9,993 nt of DNA from Fidelibacterota bacterium TCS55 (GTDB lineage Bacteria; Fidelibacterota; Marinisomatia; Marinisomatales; TCS55): NCBI GenBank assembly GCA_905182385.1, contig CAJJBS010000105.1, positions 1 through 9,993 of the forward strand, in the 5' to 3' direction. Every line of letters starts with the position of its first letter. The stretch's first letter is position 1. The notes beneath the pieces were generated by a model, which saw nothing but the letters and a program-made list of their open reading frames with translations, did no database searches and was not told the DNA's origin. The position numbers and the translations under genes are program-made. Positions 1 through 9,400 of the stretch are shown here, piece by piece.

Positions 1-104
1 TGTTTAAACAGAAAAAATTTTCGTTTAAGGCTCATTTTTCGGCGTTGTTTTTACAGGGTCTTCATCCTTAGATCGATCTTTTCTGTGATTCTTAGTTTCG
101 AATT
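1..104. other. 5' flank of the giant surface-protein gene, no gene recognised
   Basis: This AT-rich leader carries no convincing -35/-10 pair and no Shine-Dalgarno site before base 105. In the frame of the downstream gene there are TAG stops at 69-71 and 93-95, so that protein cannot extend upstream without a sequence change. The frame beginning at base 1 stays open until a TGA at 106-108 and encodes an Arg/Phe/Ile-rich peptide with no ATG. Two perfect palindromes containing GATC lie here, at 70-79 and at 103-114, the second covering the putative TTG start. I see no signal peptide in any + frame. Confidence 0.4.
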
Positions 105-3100
105 TTGATCAAAAAAAATCTAAATAATAGTAATAGCTCAGGCGCGGAAAGAAATCAAAATAATCTTTCTGAAACTTTAGAAACTACTTTTAATAATAAT
201 AATGGTTACAGTGGTAACTACTTCCAGGTAGATGTACTAAAGTCTGGAGGTATAACTGTTTCATCCATGGCAGGCAATTTTGGCACAACAGGTGGAGCTG
301 GTGTTTGGGTACGTGATGGCGCGATAGGTAATGCGCCGGGTACAGGTTGGACTCAAGTCGCTAGTGCAACGATTTCAGGTACAAGCAAACAAAACTTTTC
401 TACTAATTTTACTTTAGCGCAAGGCACTTACACAATGTTTTTTGCTAATACAGGTGGTGCAAATAATGTTTCTAGTCTTAATTATACGAATGGTACAGGC
501 GTTGGTAATGTAGCTGCCCAAAACTCTGATCTGAAAATTTATGAAGGTTATGGTACTAGTGATATTTCACCAAATACTGGTAATTGGAGTGGTAATGGCT
601 ATGGCTTTTCTCCGCGAGTATGGAATGGTAGTATTACCTATGCAGCTGCAACTCCAACTATAGTCTCTTCATCTTTATCTTTAGATAATAATTATCTAGA
701 TATTACACTTAGTGAATCTATATACAATACCAATGGTGGAAGTGGGGCATTAGAAGTATCAGATTTTAATCTTACGTTTGCTCAAAACAATGGCAATGCT
801 ACAGCTGCCAGTATTAGTAGTATTAAGAAGAACGATAATGCCTCTGAGGGCAGCTCAACTTCATTATCAGGCGGTGAAACAATTATTAGGATATTCTTAA
901 ATATTTCTGGCACTCCAAGTGGAGTAGAAACAATCACAATAACACCTACTAATGGTTCAAGTATTTATAATGCTTCAGGACAGGCGATGGGCTCAAGTGA
1001 AAGTACGGGTGCAAAAACATTAAAAGACAAAGCACCGCCAACGATTACAGCTATCTCAATTGCTTCTGATAACAGTACAATTGCGGTAACCATGTCTGAA
1101 GCCGTTTATAATACCAATGGTGGTAGTGGCGGACTAGAAGCCTCTGATCTTACTTTTACGATCAGTGGGGGTACAGCCAGCCTTTCCAGCGCTACGCCAA
1201 CCAGTATTTCCTCAAATGGGAATGTATATACATTAGGCCTAGGTATCTCTGGAACACCAACGGGCGCAGAGGTAATAACTGTTAATCCAGTAGATAATGG
1301 TATCTACGATGCCTTAGGAAATGAATCAATAACAAGCCAAAGTAATAATAGTGCTAATCTAAAAGACAAAGCACCGCCAACGATTACAGCTATCTCAATT
1401 GCTTCTGATAACAGTGCAATTTATATAACAATATCAGAAGCAATTTACAATACAAGTAACGGCAGTGGTGCTTTGGAGAACACAGATTTCAAACTATCTA
1501 TTAGTGGTGGCTCAGCTAGTCTTTCAAGCTCATATCCTGGCGAAATTTCCAATAACGGCAATGTTTATACATTGTCTTTAATTCTTTCAGGTACTGCAAA
1601 TGGAAGTGAGGTATTAAAAGTTTCATTCTTAGACAATAGTATATATGATGCTGGAGGGAATGAAGGGGATACTGCACAAAATAATAATACAATTGCTTTA
1701 AAAGATAAAACATCTCCGATTATTTCAAGTATTAGCTTGGCATCAGATAATAGCGCTATATCTGTTACTTTTTCTGAGGCTGTATATAATTCTACAAGCG
1801 GCAGTGGTAATTTAGAGATGTCTGACTTTTCTTTTTCTATTTCAGGTGGTGTTGCAACACTTTCCAATAGTTCACCTTCGAGTCTATTAAAAAATAGCAA
1901 TGTATATAAACTAGGTCTTAGCATTTCGGGAGCACCTAATGGTCAAGAGACAATAACGATTAATCCTAAAGATGATGGGATCTACGATTTAGTTGGAAAT
2001 GAGGCATCCACATCTCAGAATAATAATAACATTACTCTTAACGATAAGGTCCTACCTGTGATTTCAAGCTCATTAGTTGATGGCTCTAATAATTTTATTG
2101 ATATAACAATGAGTGAGTCCGTTTATGCTAATACTAATGCAAATGCTCCTATTTTAATAAGTGACCTTGCTATAACATTTAATCAAAATAATGGTAATGC
2201 ATCTTCAGTGAGTATTAACAGTTTAAAAAAGAACGATAATACAGCTCAAGGGAGTGCAAGTGCTTTAACTGGAGGAGAATCTGTTATAAGAGTTTTCTTG
2301 AACATAAACAGCACCCCAAGCGGTGTCGAAACTATTTCAATATCTCCTATTGATGGCTCTAGCATCTTTGATAAGGTAGGAAATGTTATGCTAGCTTCAA
2401 ACACTACTGGTTTGAAAAATCTGAAGGATCAACTTTTACCATCAATAAGTTCGGTATTCTTGTCGGCAGACAATAGTACAATCTCAATTACAATGTCTGA
2501 AGGTGTATTTAATACAAATGGTGGAAGTGGCAATTTAGAAGTTAGCGATTTTGTTTTCTCTATTTCAGGTGGCACAGCTTCACTTTCTAGTACGACTCCA
2601 TCTAGTATTGCGATTAATGGTAATATTTTTACATTAGGAATCGCTTTGTCTGGCTCAGTAAATGGTAAAGAAGAACTTGTCATTAATCCTTCCAGCAACT
2701 CTATTTATGATGCTTCTGGTAATGAAGCTATCTCCTCACAGAGTAATAATGTTGTTGACCTATATGATGAAGTAGTGCCAGTAATTTTATCTACTTCTTT
2801 AGCTTCTGATAACACTACTGTTTCTGTTACCTTTTCAGAAGCAGTTTTTAATGCAGCAGGTGGCAGTGGATCCTTAGAGGCTAGTGACTTCTCCTTTTCT
2901 TTAAGTGGTGGTGTAGCATTGCTTGGAAGTGTGACGCCAACTAGTATTTCATCAAGTAGTAATGTTTATACACTTGGAATCAATATTTCAAATAATCCAA
3001 ATGGCTATGAACTTTTGGTAGTAAACCCAAAAGATGATTCTATTTATGATTCAGATAACAACGAAGCCAGTACCTCACAAAGCAATAATTCTATTAATTT

Positions 3101-6100
3101 AAATGATAATTCAGTACCAGCAGTTTCATCTATTTCATCCATTAGCGCAAATGGAACTTATGGCATAGGTAATGTGGTTCAGATAACAACCATATTTAAT
3201 GAAGAAGTTTTTGTAACTGGTACACCGCAGATAACTCTTGAAACAGGTTCAACAGATGCAGTTATAAACTATGCTATAGGTTCAGGTAGTAATACATTGG
3301 TTTTTAACTATATAGTTGCTGAAGGTGATACTGCGACAAATCTTGATTATAAGTCCACGTCTTCTTTGGTTCTAAATAATGGTTCTATTAAAGATGTGGC
3401 AGGTAATTCTGCATCTTTGACTTTGGCTTCACCATCTTCAACTAATTCATTGGGAGCAAATAAATCAATAATTATTGATGGCAATACCCCCACTGTCAGA
3501 TTATTAACGTCTACTAAATCAAATGGCTATTATGGTATAAATGATACAATACCAATCAGTGTGTCTTTTACTCAGATTATTGTAGTTACAGGCACACCTC
3601 AATTAACCTTAGAAACAGGTAATATTGATGGATTGGCTAATTATGTGAGTGGTAACGGTACTAAAAATATAATTTTTAATTACATTATAGGATCTGGGCA
3701 AAATACTGGTGATTTAGATTATACAAATACTTCAGCGCTAAAATTAAATGATGGAGCACTTAAAGACTCTTCAGGCAACGCAGCCAAATTGACCTTACCT
3801 GCTACAGCTGCTACAAGCTCTTTAGGTGCCAATAAAGATTTGATTGTTGATACAAATGGTCCGATTGTTCTATCTGTGAGTTCTGATAAAAATGATGGAG
3901 CTTATAATGTTAGTGAAACTATTAATATAATCGTCACTTTTAGTGATACGGTATACGTTACAGGGACACCTATTTTATTATTAGAGACTGGAGAGATTGA
4001 TGCTTTTATCGATTTTTCAACAGGCAGCGGAACTAATAGTATGGTTTTTAGATACATCATTAATTCAAATCATAATGTTAAAAAACTTAAATATAAAACA
4101 TCCTCTTCATTAGTATTATACGGTGGAAGCATTAATGATAAAGTGAACAATCCAGCCACATTAACATTACCAAACCCAGGAGAATTAAACTCACTTAGCA
4201 AAAATAGAAATATTACTATTGATAATATCTCTCCTCAAGTTAATAGTGTTTATGAAGGAGAAAATAAAAATATTGAATTTATTAACTCAATTGACTCATT
4301 AAGTATATTTTGGACAACACAACTTGACACTCTTTCAGGAATTGATAGCTATGAATTAGCTCTTGGAACAACAATGGGTGATAGCAATAAAGTTAATTGG
4401 CTTAAAATAGATTCATTGTCATACTCTTACAATTCATCTACAATTTTAAAGAATCTTAATTTAGAAGATAGCTTTTCATATTTTGCCTCAGTTAGAGCTG
4501 TTGATAAAGCAGGGAACGTATCTTCAGTAATAAAAGGAGATGGCGTAACTGTAGACCTACTGCCTCCAATTGTTGGTTCTGTCAATGATGGAATAAGTAT
4601 TGATTTAGACTATACTGCTACTAAGGATACTTTTTTGGGTAATTGGAGTGGCTTTAGTGATCCTGTGAGCGGTATTATTGATTATCATTATGCAATTGGC
4701 ACCACATTAAACGGCGCGGATGTTAAAAGTTGGGTTAGTAATGGACTGGATACATCCTTCACTTACACTGGCTACGAACTCATCAATTCTCAAGTATATT
4801 ATATATCAGTCAAAGCCATTGATAAAATAGGTAATATATCTGATACCATAAGCTCTAATGGTATAATTTCTGACCAAGAGAATCCTAATGTTGGACTTGT
4901 TGTTGACGGAATTGATGGAGATATGGTTTTTGTTAATACAGATTCAATTTATGCTAGTTGGAGTGACTTTGCTGACTCTTTAAGTGGGATCAGTCATTAT
5001 GAGTATGCAATTGGTACTAGCAGAGATTCTTTAGATGTTATTCCATGGACAGATAACAATAATGTTAATTATATAGTTTTAGGTGATTTATTAAAAGACG
5101 GAAATAGTTACTATATTTCTGTGCGAGCAGTTGACAAAGTGGGCAATATAAGTGAGATTGCTTCAAGCAATGGGCTTGTTGCTGATTTTACATCACCCAG
5201 CATTATTTCTATCTCTTTAGAAGATGGTGGTTTATTGCCATATTTTGATGATGCTGAAATATATTTTACCTTATCAGAGCCAATAGTCTTTGCTACAGCT
5301 AAAGTGGAATCAAAGATAGGAGATACTATTAATGACTCCTTATTTCTAAATATTAATACTGGTGAAGATCTAATATCCCCAATTAAAGTCATGATTTCTA
5401 ATCCTTTTACTAGCGCAGATAAAATTTCTATAAAAATTTCTGAATTAACTGATAAAGCTGGAAATGTATCAAATGACTTAGTATATGAATACGATGTATC
5501 GTTATTAGGTGACTATGACCTCGATGGTAATATTAGCGTGACAGATTTGAATACCTTTATTAACGGATGGATTACAGGAGACATCGGTCTAGAGTTAGGT
5601 CCTACAATCGGTATGGTTCCTAATCTAAAACTAGAAGCGAATGGAATCTATGATATATACGATGCAATGGCCTTCACGCGCATGTGGCATTGGAATACAA
5701 ACAAATCAAGTAAACAGCAGACAAAAATGATCGCAGATCAAGGCGCTGCGTTAAATGCTTCTATTGAGCCTGATCATATCGTTTTTAATCCACCAAAAGG
5801 AACGCAGGCGATAGAGTTCATACTGGATTATCCAGCATCAGATATTCAGTTCAATATAGCCCATGAAAAGGGCATGAGTGATGAAGGGCTGGCCTTATCT
5901 AATGTGGATACATTAAATGGTCGATTAGTCTATCAGATTGGTTATTTTGAAGAAAATAATCAACCAATTAGTATTAGTACTAAACATTTACAGAAAAATG
6001 ATCTCGCGGTTAATTTAACCTTTCAGTTCATTGGTAAGGACAACGTGATACTAAGCGCAGGTAGTGAAGTCATGGATATTACACCGGTACCAAGTGAATT

Positions 6101-6371
6101 TGCATTGCATGATAATTATCCTAATCCTTTTAATCCTGTAACAACAATTAACTATGATCTTCCAAAAGATGCCTATGTAAATCTGATCATTTATGATATT
6201 ATGGGAAGAAGAGTAGCCGATCTTTCAGGTAAAGAGATGTCCGCAGGATATCAAACGATGACTTGGAATGCGCGTAATAATGCAGGATCTCTTGTATCAG
6301 CTGGTATCTATTTTTATCAGATTCAGACACGTGACTTTATTAAAACCAAAAAGATGGTTCTGCTCAAATAA
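105..6371 (+). CDS. Giant multidomain repeat surface protein with dockerin-like segment and T9SS type A C-terminal sorting domain
   Basis: The protein is probably a cell-surface adhesin or matrix protein. Residues about 22-179 form a Gly/Asn-rich beta module ending in a PRVWNGSITY motif. Seven Ig-like A repeats follow (181-1003, each with a SE-x-[VI]-[YF] motif and most with an IYD-x-x-x-NE motif), then three B repeats (1004-1375, VTGTP and LETG motifs), three FN3-like C repeats (1376-1696, AIGT and VDK-GNxS motifs) and one Ig-like unit resembling Big_5 (1697-1801). A dockerin-like EF-hand loop (GDYDLDGNISVTDL, 1802-1815) has acidic or polar residues at all calcium positions; its partner near 1830-1845 is degenerate. 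Residues 1850-1992 are unassigned and beta-rich. Residues 1997-2088 are a type A sorting domain (NYPNPFNP, IYDIMGRRV, AGIYFYQI, KKMVLLK). In the known T9SS pathway such domains are cleaved after Sec export and outer-membrane passage. The start is doubtful: TTG at 105, no ribosome-binding site, no signal peptide, and the first in-frame ATG (codon 55) lies inside the first domain. The binding partner cannot be read from sequence. Confidence 0.88.
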   Translation: MIKKNLNNSNSSGAERNQNNLSETLETTFNNNNGYSGNYFQVDVLKSGGITVSSMAGNFGTTGGAGVWVRDGAIGNAPGTGWTQVASATISGTSKQNFSTNFTLAQGTYTMFFANTGGANNVSSLNYTNGTGVGNVAAQNSDLKIYEGYGTSDISPNTGNWSGNGYGFSPRVWNGSITYAAATPTIVSSSLSLDNNYLDITLSESIYNTNGGSGALEVSDFNLTFAQNNGNATAASISSIKKNDNASEGSSTSLSGGETIIRIFLNISGTPSGVETITITPTNGSSIYNASGQAMGSSESTGAKTLKDKAPPTITAISIASDNSTIAVTMSEAVYNTNGGSGGLEASDLTFTISGGTASLSSATPTSISSNGNVYTLGLGISGTPTGAEVITVNPVDNGIYDALGNESITSQSNNSANLKDKAPPTITAISIASDNSAIYITISEAIYNTSNGSGALENTDFKLSISGGSASLSSSYPGEISNNGNVYTLSLILSGTANGSEVLKVSFLDNSIYDAGGNEGDTAQNNNTIALKDKTSPIISSISLASDNSAISVTFSEAVYNSTSGSGNLEMSDFSFSISGGVATLSNSSPSSLLKNSNVYKLGLSISGAPNGQETITINPKDDGIYDLVGNEASTSQNNNNITLNDKVLPVISSSLVDGSNNFIDITMSESVYANTNANAPILISDLAITFNQNNGNASSVSINSLKKNDNTAQGSASALTGGESVIRVFLNINSTPSGVETISISPIDGSSIFDKVGNVMLASNTTGLKNLKDQLLPSISSVFLSADNSTISITMSEGVFNTNGGSGNLEVSDFVFSISGGTASLSSTTPSSIAINGNIFTLGIALSGSVNGKEELVINPSSNSIYDASGNEAISSQSNNVVDLYDEVVPVILSTSLASDNTTVSVTFSEAVFNAAGGSGSLEASDFSFSLSGGVALLGSVTPTSISSSSNVYTLGINISNNPNGYELLVVNPKDDSIYDSDNNEASTSQSNNSINLNDNSVPAVSSISSISANGTYGIGNVVQITTIFNEEVFVTGTPQITLETGSTDAVINYAIGSGSNTLVFNYIVAEGDTATNLDYKSTSSLVLNNGSIKDVAGNSASLTLASPSSTNSLGANKSIIIDGNTPTVRLLTSTKSNGYYGINDTIPISVSFTQIIVVTGTPQLTLETGNIDGLANYVSGNGTKNIIFNYIIGSGQNTGDLDYTNTSALKLNDGALKDSSGNAAKLTLPATAATSSLGANKDLIVDTNGPIVLSVSSDKNDGAYNVSETINIIVTFSDTVYVTGTPILLLETGEIDAFIDFSTGSGTNSMVFRYIINSNHNVKKLKYKTSSSLVLYGGSINDKVNNPATLTLPNPGELNSLSKNRNITIDNISPQVNSVYEGENKNIEFINSIDSLSIFWTTQLDTLSGIDSYELALGTTMGDSNKVNWLKIDSLSYSYNSSTILKNLNLEDSFSYFASVRAVDKAGNVSSVIKGDGVTVDLLPPIVGSVNDGISIDLDYTATKDTFLGNWSGFSDPVSGIIDYHYAIGTTLNGADVKSWVSNGLDTSFTYTGYELINSQVYYISVKAIDKIGNISDTISSNGIISDQENPNVGLVVDGIDGDMVFVNTDSIYASWSDFADSLSGISHYEYAIGTSRDSLDVIPWTDNNNVNYIVLGDLLKDGNSYYISVRAVDKVGNISEIASSNGLVADFTSPSIISISLEDGGLLPYFDDAEIYFTLSEPIVFATAKVESKIGDTINDSLFLNINTGEDLISPIKVMISNPFTSADKISIKISELTDKAGNVSNDLVYEYDVSLLGDYDLDGNISVTDLNTFINGWITGDIGLELGPTIGMVPNLKLEANGIYDIYDAMAFTRMWHWNTNKSSKQQTKMIADQGAALNASIEPDHIVFNPPKGTQAIEFILDYPASDIQFNIAHEKGMSDEGLALSNVDTLNGRLVYQIGYFEENNQPISISTKHLQKNDLAVNLTFQFIGKDNVILSAGSEVMDITPVPSEFALHDNYPNPFNPVTTINYDLPKDAYVNLIIYDIMGRRVADLSGKEMSAGYQTMTWNARNNAGSLVSAGIYFYQIQTRDFIKTKKMVLLK
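1021..1076 (+). repeat. 56-bp perfect direct repeat, copy 1
   Basis: This stretch is identical over 56 bases to 1360-1415. It covers the junction between A repeats 1 and 2 and the first strand of A repeat 2 (LKDKAPPTITAI, then SIASDNS). The two copies are 339 bases apart, which is exactly one 113-codon repeat unit, so exchange between them keeps the reading frame. Confidence 0.93.
1360..1415 (+). repeat. 56-bp perfect direct repeat, copy 2
   Basis: Second copy of the identical 56-base stretch, at the junction of A repeats 2 and 3. Identity ends with a single mismatch at base 1416 (A in copy 1, G here) and the units then diverge, so the match is a localised island and not a whole-unit duplication. 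Confidence 0.93.
3114..4229 (+). repeat. Three tandem 124-residue B repeats
   Basis: Residues 1004-1127, 1128-1251 and 1252-1375 are each exactly 124 residues. Shared landmarks in order are an NG-x-Y or DGAY turn near the start, VTGTP followed by LETG, a SGS/GNGT turn before an F-x-YI strand, L-x-Y, SIKD/ALKD/SIND, LTL and finally an N-[KR]-x-[IL]-x-[IV]-D motif. The type is common in very large bacterial adhesins as an Ig- or cadherin-like stalk module. DNA identity between copies is visibly lower than in the 56-bp repeat of the A block, so these look like older duplications. Confidence 0.85.
4230..5192 (+). repeat. Three tandem FN3-like C repeats
   Basis: Residues 1376-1486, 1487-1592 and 1593-1696 (111, 106 and 104 residues) share a W-x-x-F/L segment, a LSGI/VSGI motif followed by a Y-x-x-A-[IL]-GT strand, a tryptophan, and YYISV[KR]A[IV]DK-[VI]GN[IV]S. 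This is the pattern of fibronectin type III-like modules in exported proteins of the FCB group. Unlike the A and B units they differ in length. Confidence 0.8.
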
Positions 6372-6431
6372 AATAAATCTATTTTTTCTTTAGTTCTTCT
6401 TCTTTCAATATTTATATTCCTCTTAACCATT

Positions 6432-6438
6432 GAGGAAG
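6432..6438 (+). promoter_or_regulatory. Shine-Dalgarno site of the BNR propeller gene
   Basis: GAGGAAG lies just upstream of the ATG at 6444, with seven bases between the GAGGA core and the start. It fixes the start codon, which is followed directly by a signal peptide. The contrast with the absence of any such site before base 105 is informative. The 72-base gap from the previous stop has no convincing terminator, so co-transcription with the upstream gene is possible. Confidence 0.8.
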
Positions 6439-6443
6439 TTCAA

Positions 6444-9400
6444 ATGCATAATTCAATACGTTTATCTTTTATATTATATATAATTCTATTCACATTAACA
6501 TTAGGCCAATCAAAGAAATCAAATATTTGGGATGATGAAAATTTCGATGGATTAGAGTTTAGGAGCATAGGTCCAGCTTTAATGTCAGGTAGAATTTCAG
6601 ATATCGCTATACATCCTGAAGATGAGAATACATGGTATTTAGCTGTTGGCTCTGGTGGAGTTTGGAAAACCGTAAATGCTGGGATTACATGGATACCTAT
6701 TTTTGACGATGAGGGTTCTTACTCTATTGGTTGTGTGACGATTGACCCAAACAATCCAAATATAATTTGGGTAGGCACAGGCGAAGATCTTGGCGGGCGT
6801 CATTTTGGGTATGGCGATGGAATCTATAGATCTGAAGACGGTGGTAATACTTGGGTTAATATGGGGTTAAAAAACTCGGAGCATATTTCAAAAATAGTTA
6901 TTCATCCAAATGATTCAAATATAATATGGGTTGCTTCCCAAGGACCGCTTTGGAGTAAGGGTGGTGAAAGAGGTGTTTATAAATCAACCGATGGTGGAAA
7001 GAACTGGGAATTAATACTTAAAGATAATGAATGGACAGGCGCTACAGAGTTGGTTCTAGACTCTAGAAATCCAGATCGTATTTATGTGGCAATGTGGCAA
7101 AGACATCGAACTATAGCTGCTTATATGGGCGGTGGCCCTGGAACCTCAATCCAGCGTAGTGAAGATGGTGGAAAGACTTGGAAGAAATTATCACAAGGCT
7201 TACCTACCTCCAATATGGCAAAAATCGGTTTAGACATATCAAAACATGACCCTGATATATTGTATGCTGCAATTGAATTAGATAGAAGAACAGGCGGAGT
7301 CTATAAGTCTGAAGATCGTGGCGAAACTTGGAATAAGCAATCTGATGCTGTTGCAGGTGCAACTGGGCCACATTATTATCAAGAGTTATATGCGTCACCG
7401 CATTATTTTGATCGACTCTATTTAATGGACTCGGGATTACAAATCTCAAATGATGGTGGTAAAACATTTTACCGAATGAATGAAAAAAACAAGCACGGAG
7501 ATAATCACGCTATAGCTTTCAGGAAAAATGACCCTGACTATCTTTTAGTAGGCTCTGATGGTGGTCTTTATGAGTCATTTGACCACACAAAAACTTGGCG
7601 CTATATGGCAAACCTTCCATTGACGCAATTTTATGATGTTGCTTTAGATGATACGGAGCCATTTTATAATATTTTTGGTGGAACTCAGGATAATAGTACA
7701 GAAGGTGGACCTTCTCGAACTGATACATGGCAGGGAATCCATAACTCTCATTGGCGTGTAGTCCTAAATTGGGATGGGCATCAACCAGCAACTGAACCCG
7801 GTAACCCTAATATTATGTATGGTCAGCGTCAACAAGGGACTTTGTCTCGAATTGATATGATTACAGGAGAGGTTACAGATGTTCAGCCTCAACCACTGGC
7901 TGGAGAGTCCTATGAAAGGTTTAATTGGGACGCACCTATTTTGGTTAGTCCACATAAACCATCTAGACTGTATTTTGCTTCACAACGTGTTTGGAAATCA
8001 GATGATAGAGGTGATAGCTGGGTACCTATCTCAAAGGATTTAACACGTGATCAAAATAGATTTGATTTACCTATAATGGGCAGTAAGCAAAGTTGGGATA
8101 ACGCCTGGGATGTTAGCGCAATGTCTAACTATAATACCATTTCTGCTCTGTCAGAGTCGCCTGTCAAAGCAGGCGTGATCTTTGCTGGCACAGATGATGG
8201 ATTTATAAATATTACTGATAATGATGGTGAATCTTGGCAACGAGTAGATGTAAAAAAACTACCCGGAGTTCCTGCAACTGCTTATGTGAATGATATCAAA
8301 GCAGATAATTTTGATGTAAATAAGGTTTATGCAGTATTAGACAATCACAAGTATGGCGATTATCAACCTTACATTTATGTAAGTAATGATAAGGGTAGAA
8401 CCTGGAAATCAATCACTTCAAATCTCCCTGATAGAACATTGACTTGGCGTATTGTCCAAGATCATGTTGAAAAGAATCTATTCTTTGCAGCAACTGAATA
8501 TGGAATTTATTTTTCTATAAATTCTGGTAAAGCTTGGTCGAAATTAAATGGTGGAGTGCCTACTATTTCATTTAGAGATTTAGCTATACATAAGCGAGAG
8601 AATGATCTTGTGGGTGCGTCTTTTGGTCGTGGATTCTATGTTTTTGATGATATGTCTGTATTTAGAGAGTTATCAAATAGTCAAATGAAGGATAAAGTCA
8701 CCCTTTTTTCAGTAAGAAAAGCATGGTGGTATATAGCTAGGCCTTACTTAGGATTTAATGATCCTTGGAATGGTCTAAAAGGGTCACAAGGCGATAGTTA
8801 TTTTGTAGCGCCAAATCCACCTTTTGGTGCAGTTTTTACTTATCATCTAAGTGAAAGCCTTTTATCAAAAAAAGAGATTCGAACTAAAAAAGAGCTAGCT
8901 TTAATGAATAAAGGTAAATCTGTGGGATTCCCTGGTTGGAAAATTGCTGAGCAAGAGAATAGAGAGTTAGATCCAAAAGTGATTATTGAAGTAAGAGATT
9001 TAAATAATGATGTAGTGAGACGCTTGGAAGGTCCAACCTCTAAAGGTTTTCATCGTATTTCTTGGGACTTACGATATCCTTCGCCAAATGCTATAATAGG
9101 TCAAGTTTCTTCAGATAATACATCAGGTTTTTTAGCACCACCTGGCAAATATAGCGTGACAATGTTTAGACAACTAGATGGTAAGACAACCAAGGTGTCT
9201 GATTCTAAAAGTTTTGAAGTTGTTCCTTTGCGTAAAGGAGCTTTGGAAACTGATTCTCATGATAAAATTGCTAAGTTTTGGCGTCAATATGAGCAAACAG
9301 CAAAAAGAGGATCCGCAATTCAGTTTGAAGTAGCTGAAATATTAAAAAAAGTTAATAGAATGCATAAAGCGATAAGTCAATCTACTGGTGATGTTGGAAC

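Larger units (their letters stand above)
645..3113 (+). repeat. Seven tandem Ig-like A repeats in long and short forms
   Basis: Units aligned at the boundary between the LKDK/LNDK-type motif and the following P-x-I/V segment span residues 181-310, 311-423, 424-536, 537-649, 650-777, 778-890 and 891-1003. Five are exactly 113 residues. The first and fifth are 130 and 128 residues and share a distinct insert with FxQNNGNA, KKNDN and TPSGVETI motifs. The order is therefore long-short-short-short-long-short-short, suggesting duplication of a block starting with a long unit. Each unit predicts as a beta-sandwich typical of stalks in bacterial adhesins; the fold is inferred from pattern. Confidence 0.85.

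Noticed and set aside
93..100. TAGTTTCG, similar to the Bacteroidota -7 promoter element TAnnTTTG
   Set aside because: One mismatch, no matching upstream TTTG-type element at the right distance, and it would leave almost no leader before base 105.
1516..2698. Several minus-strand open frames of 65-119 codons inside the A repeats
   Set aside because: They mirror the repetitive + strand gene, recur in matching positions of successive repeat units and show no ribosome-binding sites or recognisable domains.
645..5192. Tandem repeats as a CRISPR-like or mobile array
   Set aside because: The period is a whole number of codons, the repeats are fully coding and the units vary as protein domains do; there are no short constant repeats with unique spacers and no transposase.
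5111..5392. A 93-codon minus-strand frame opposite the end of the C repeats
   Set aside because: It is antisense to a well-supported domain region and has no family features of its own.
6371..6390. Possible terminator hairpin after the giant gene, with a following T-rich run
   Set aside because: The stem is about six A/T pairs only, with no G:C pair; it is what random AT-rich sequence gives.
7204..7955. Minus-strand frames opposite the propeller gene
   Set aside because: They are rich in His, Tyr and Gln, as expected from antisense reading of Asp-box codons, and overlap each other and the real gene.
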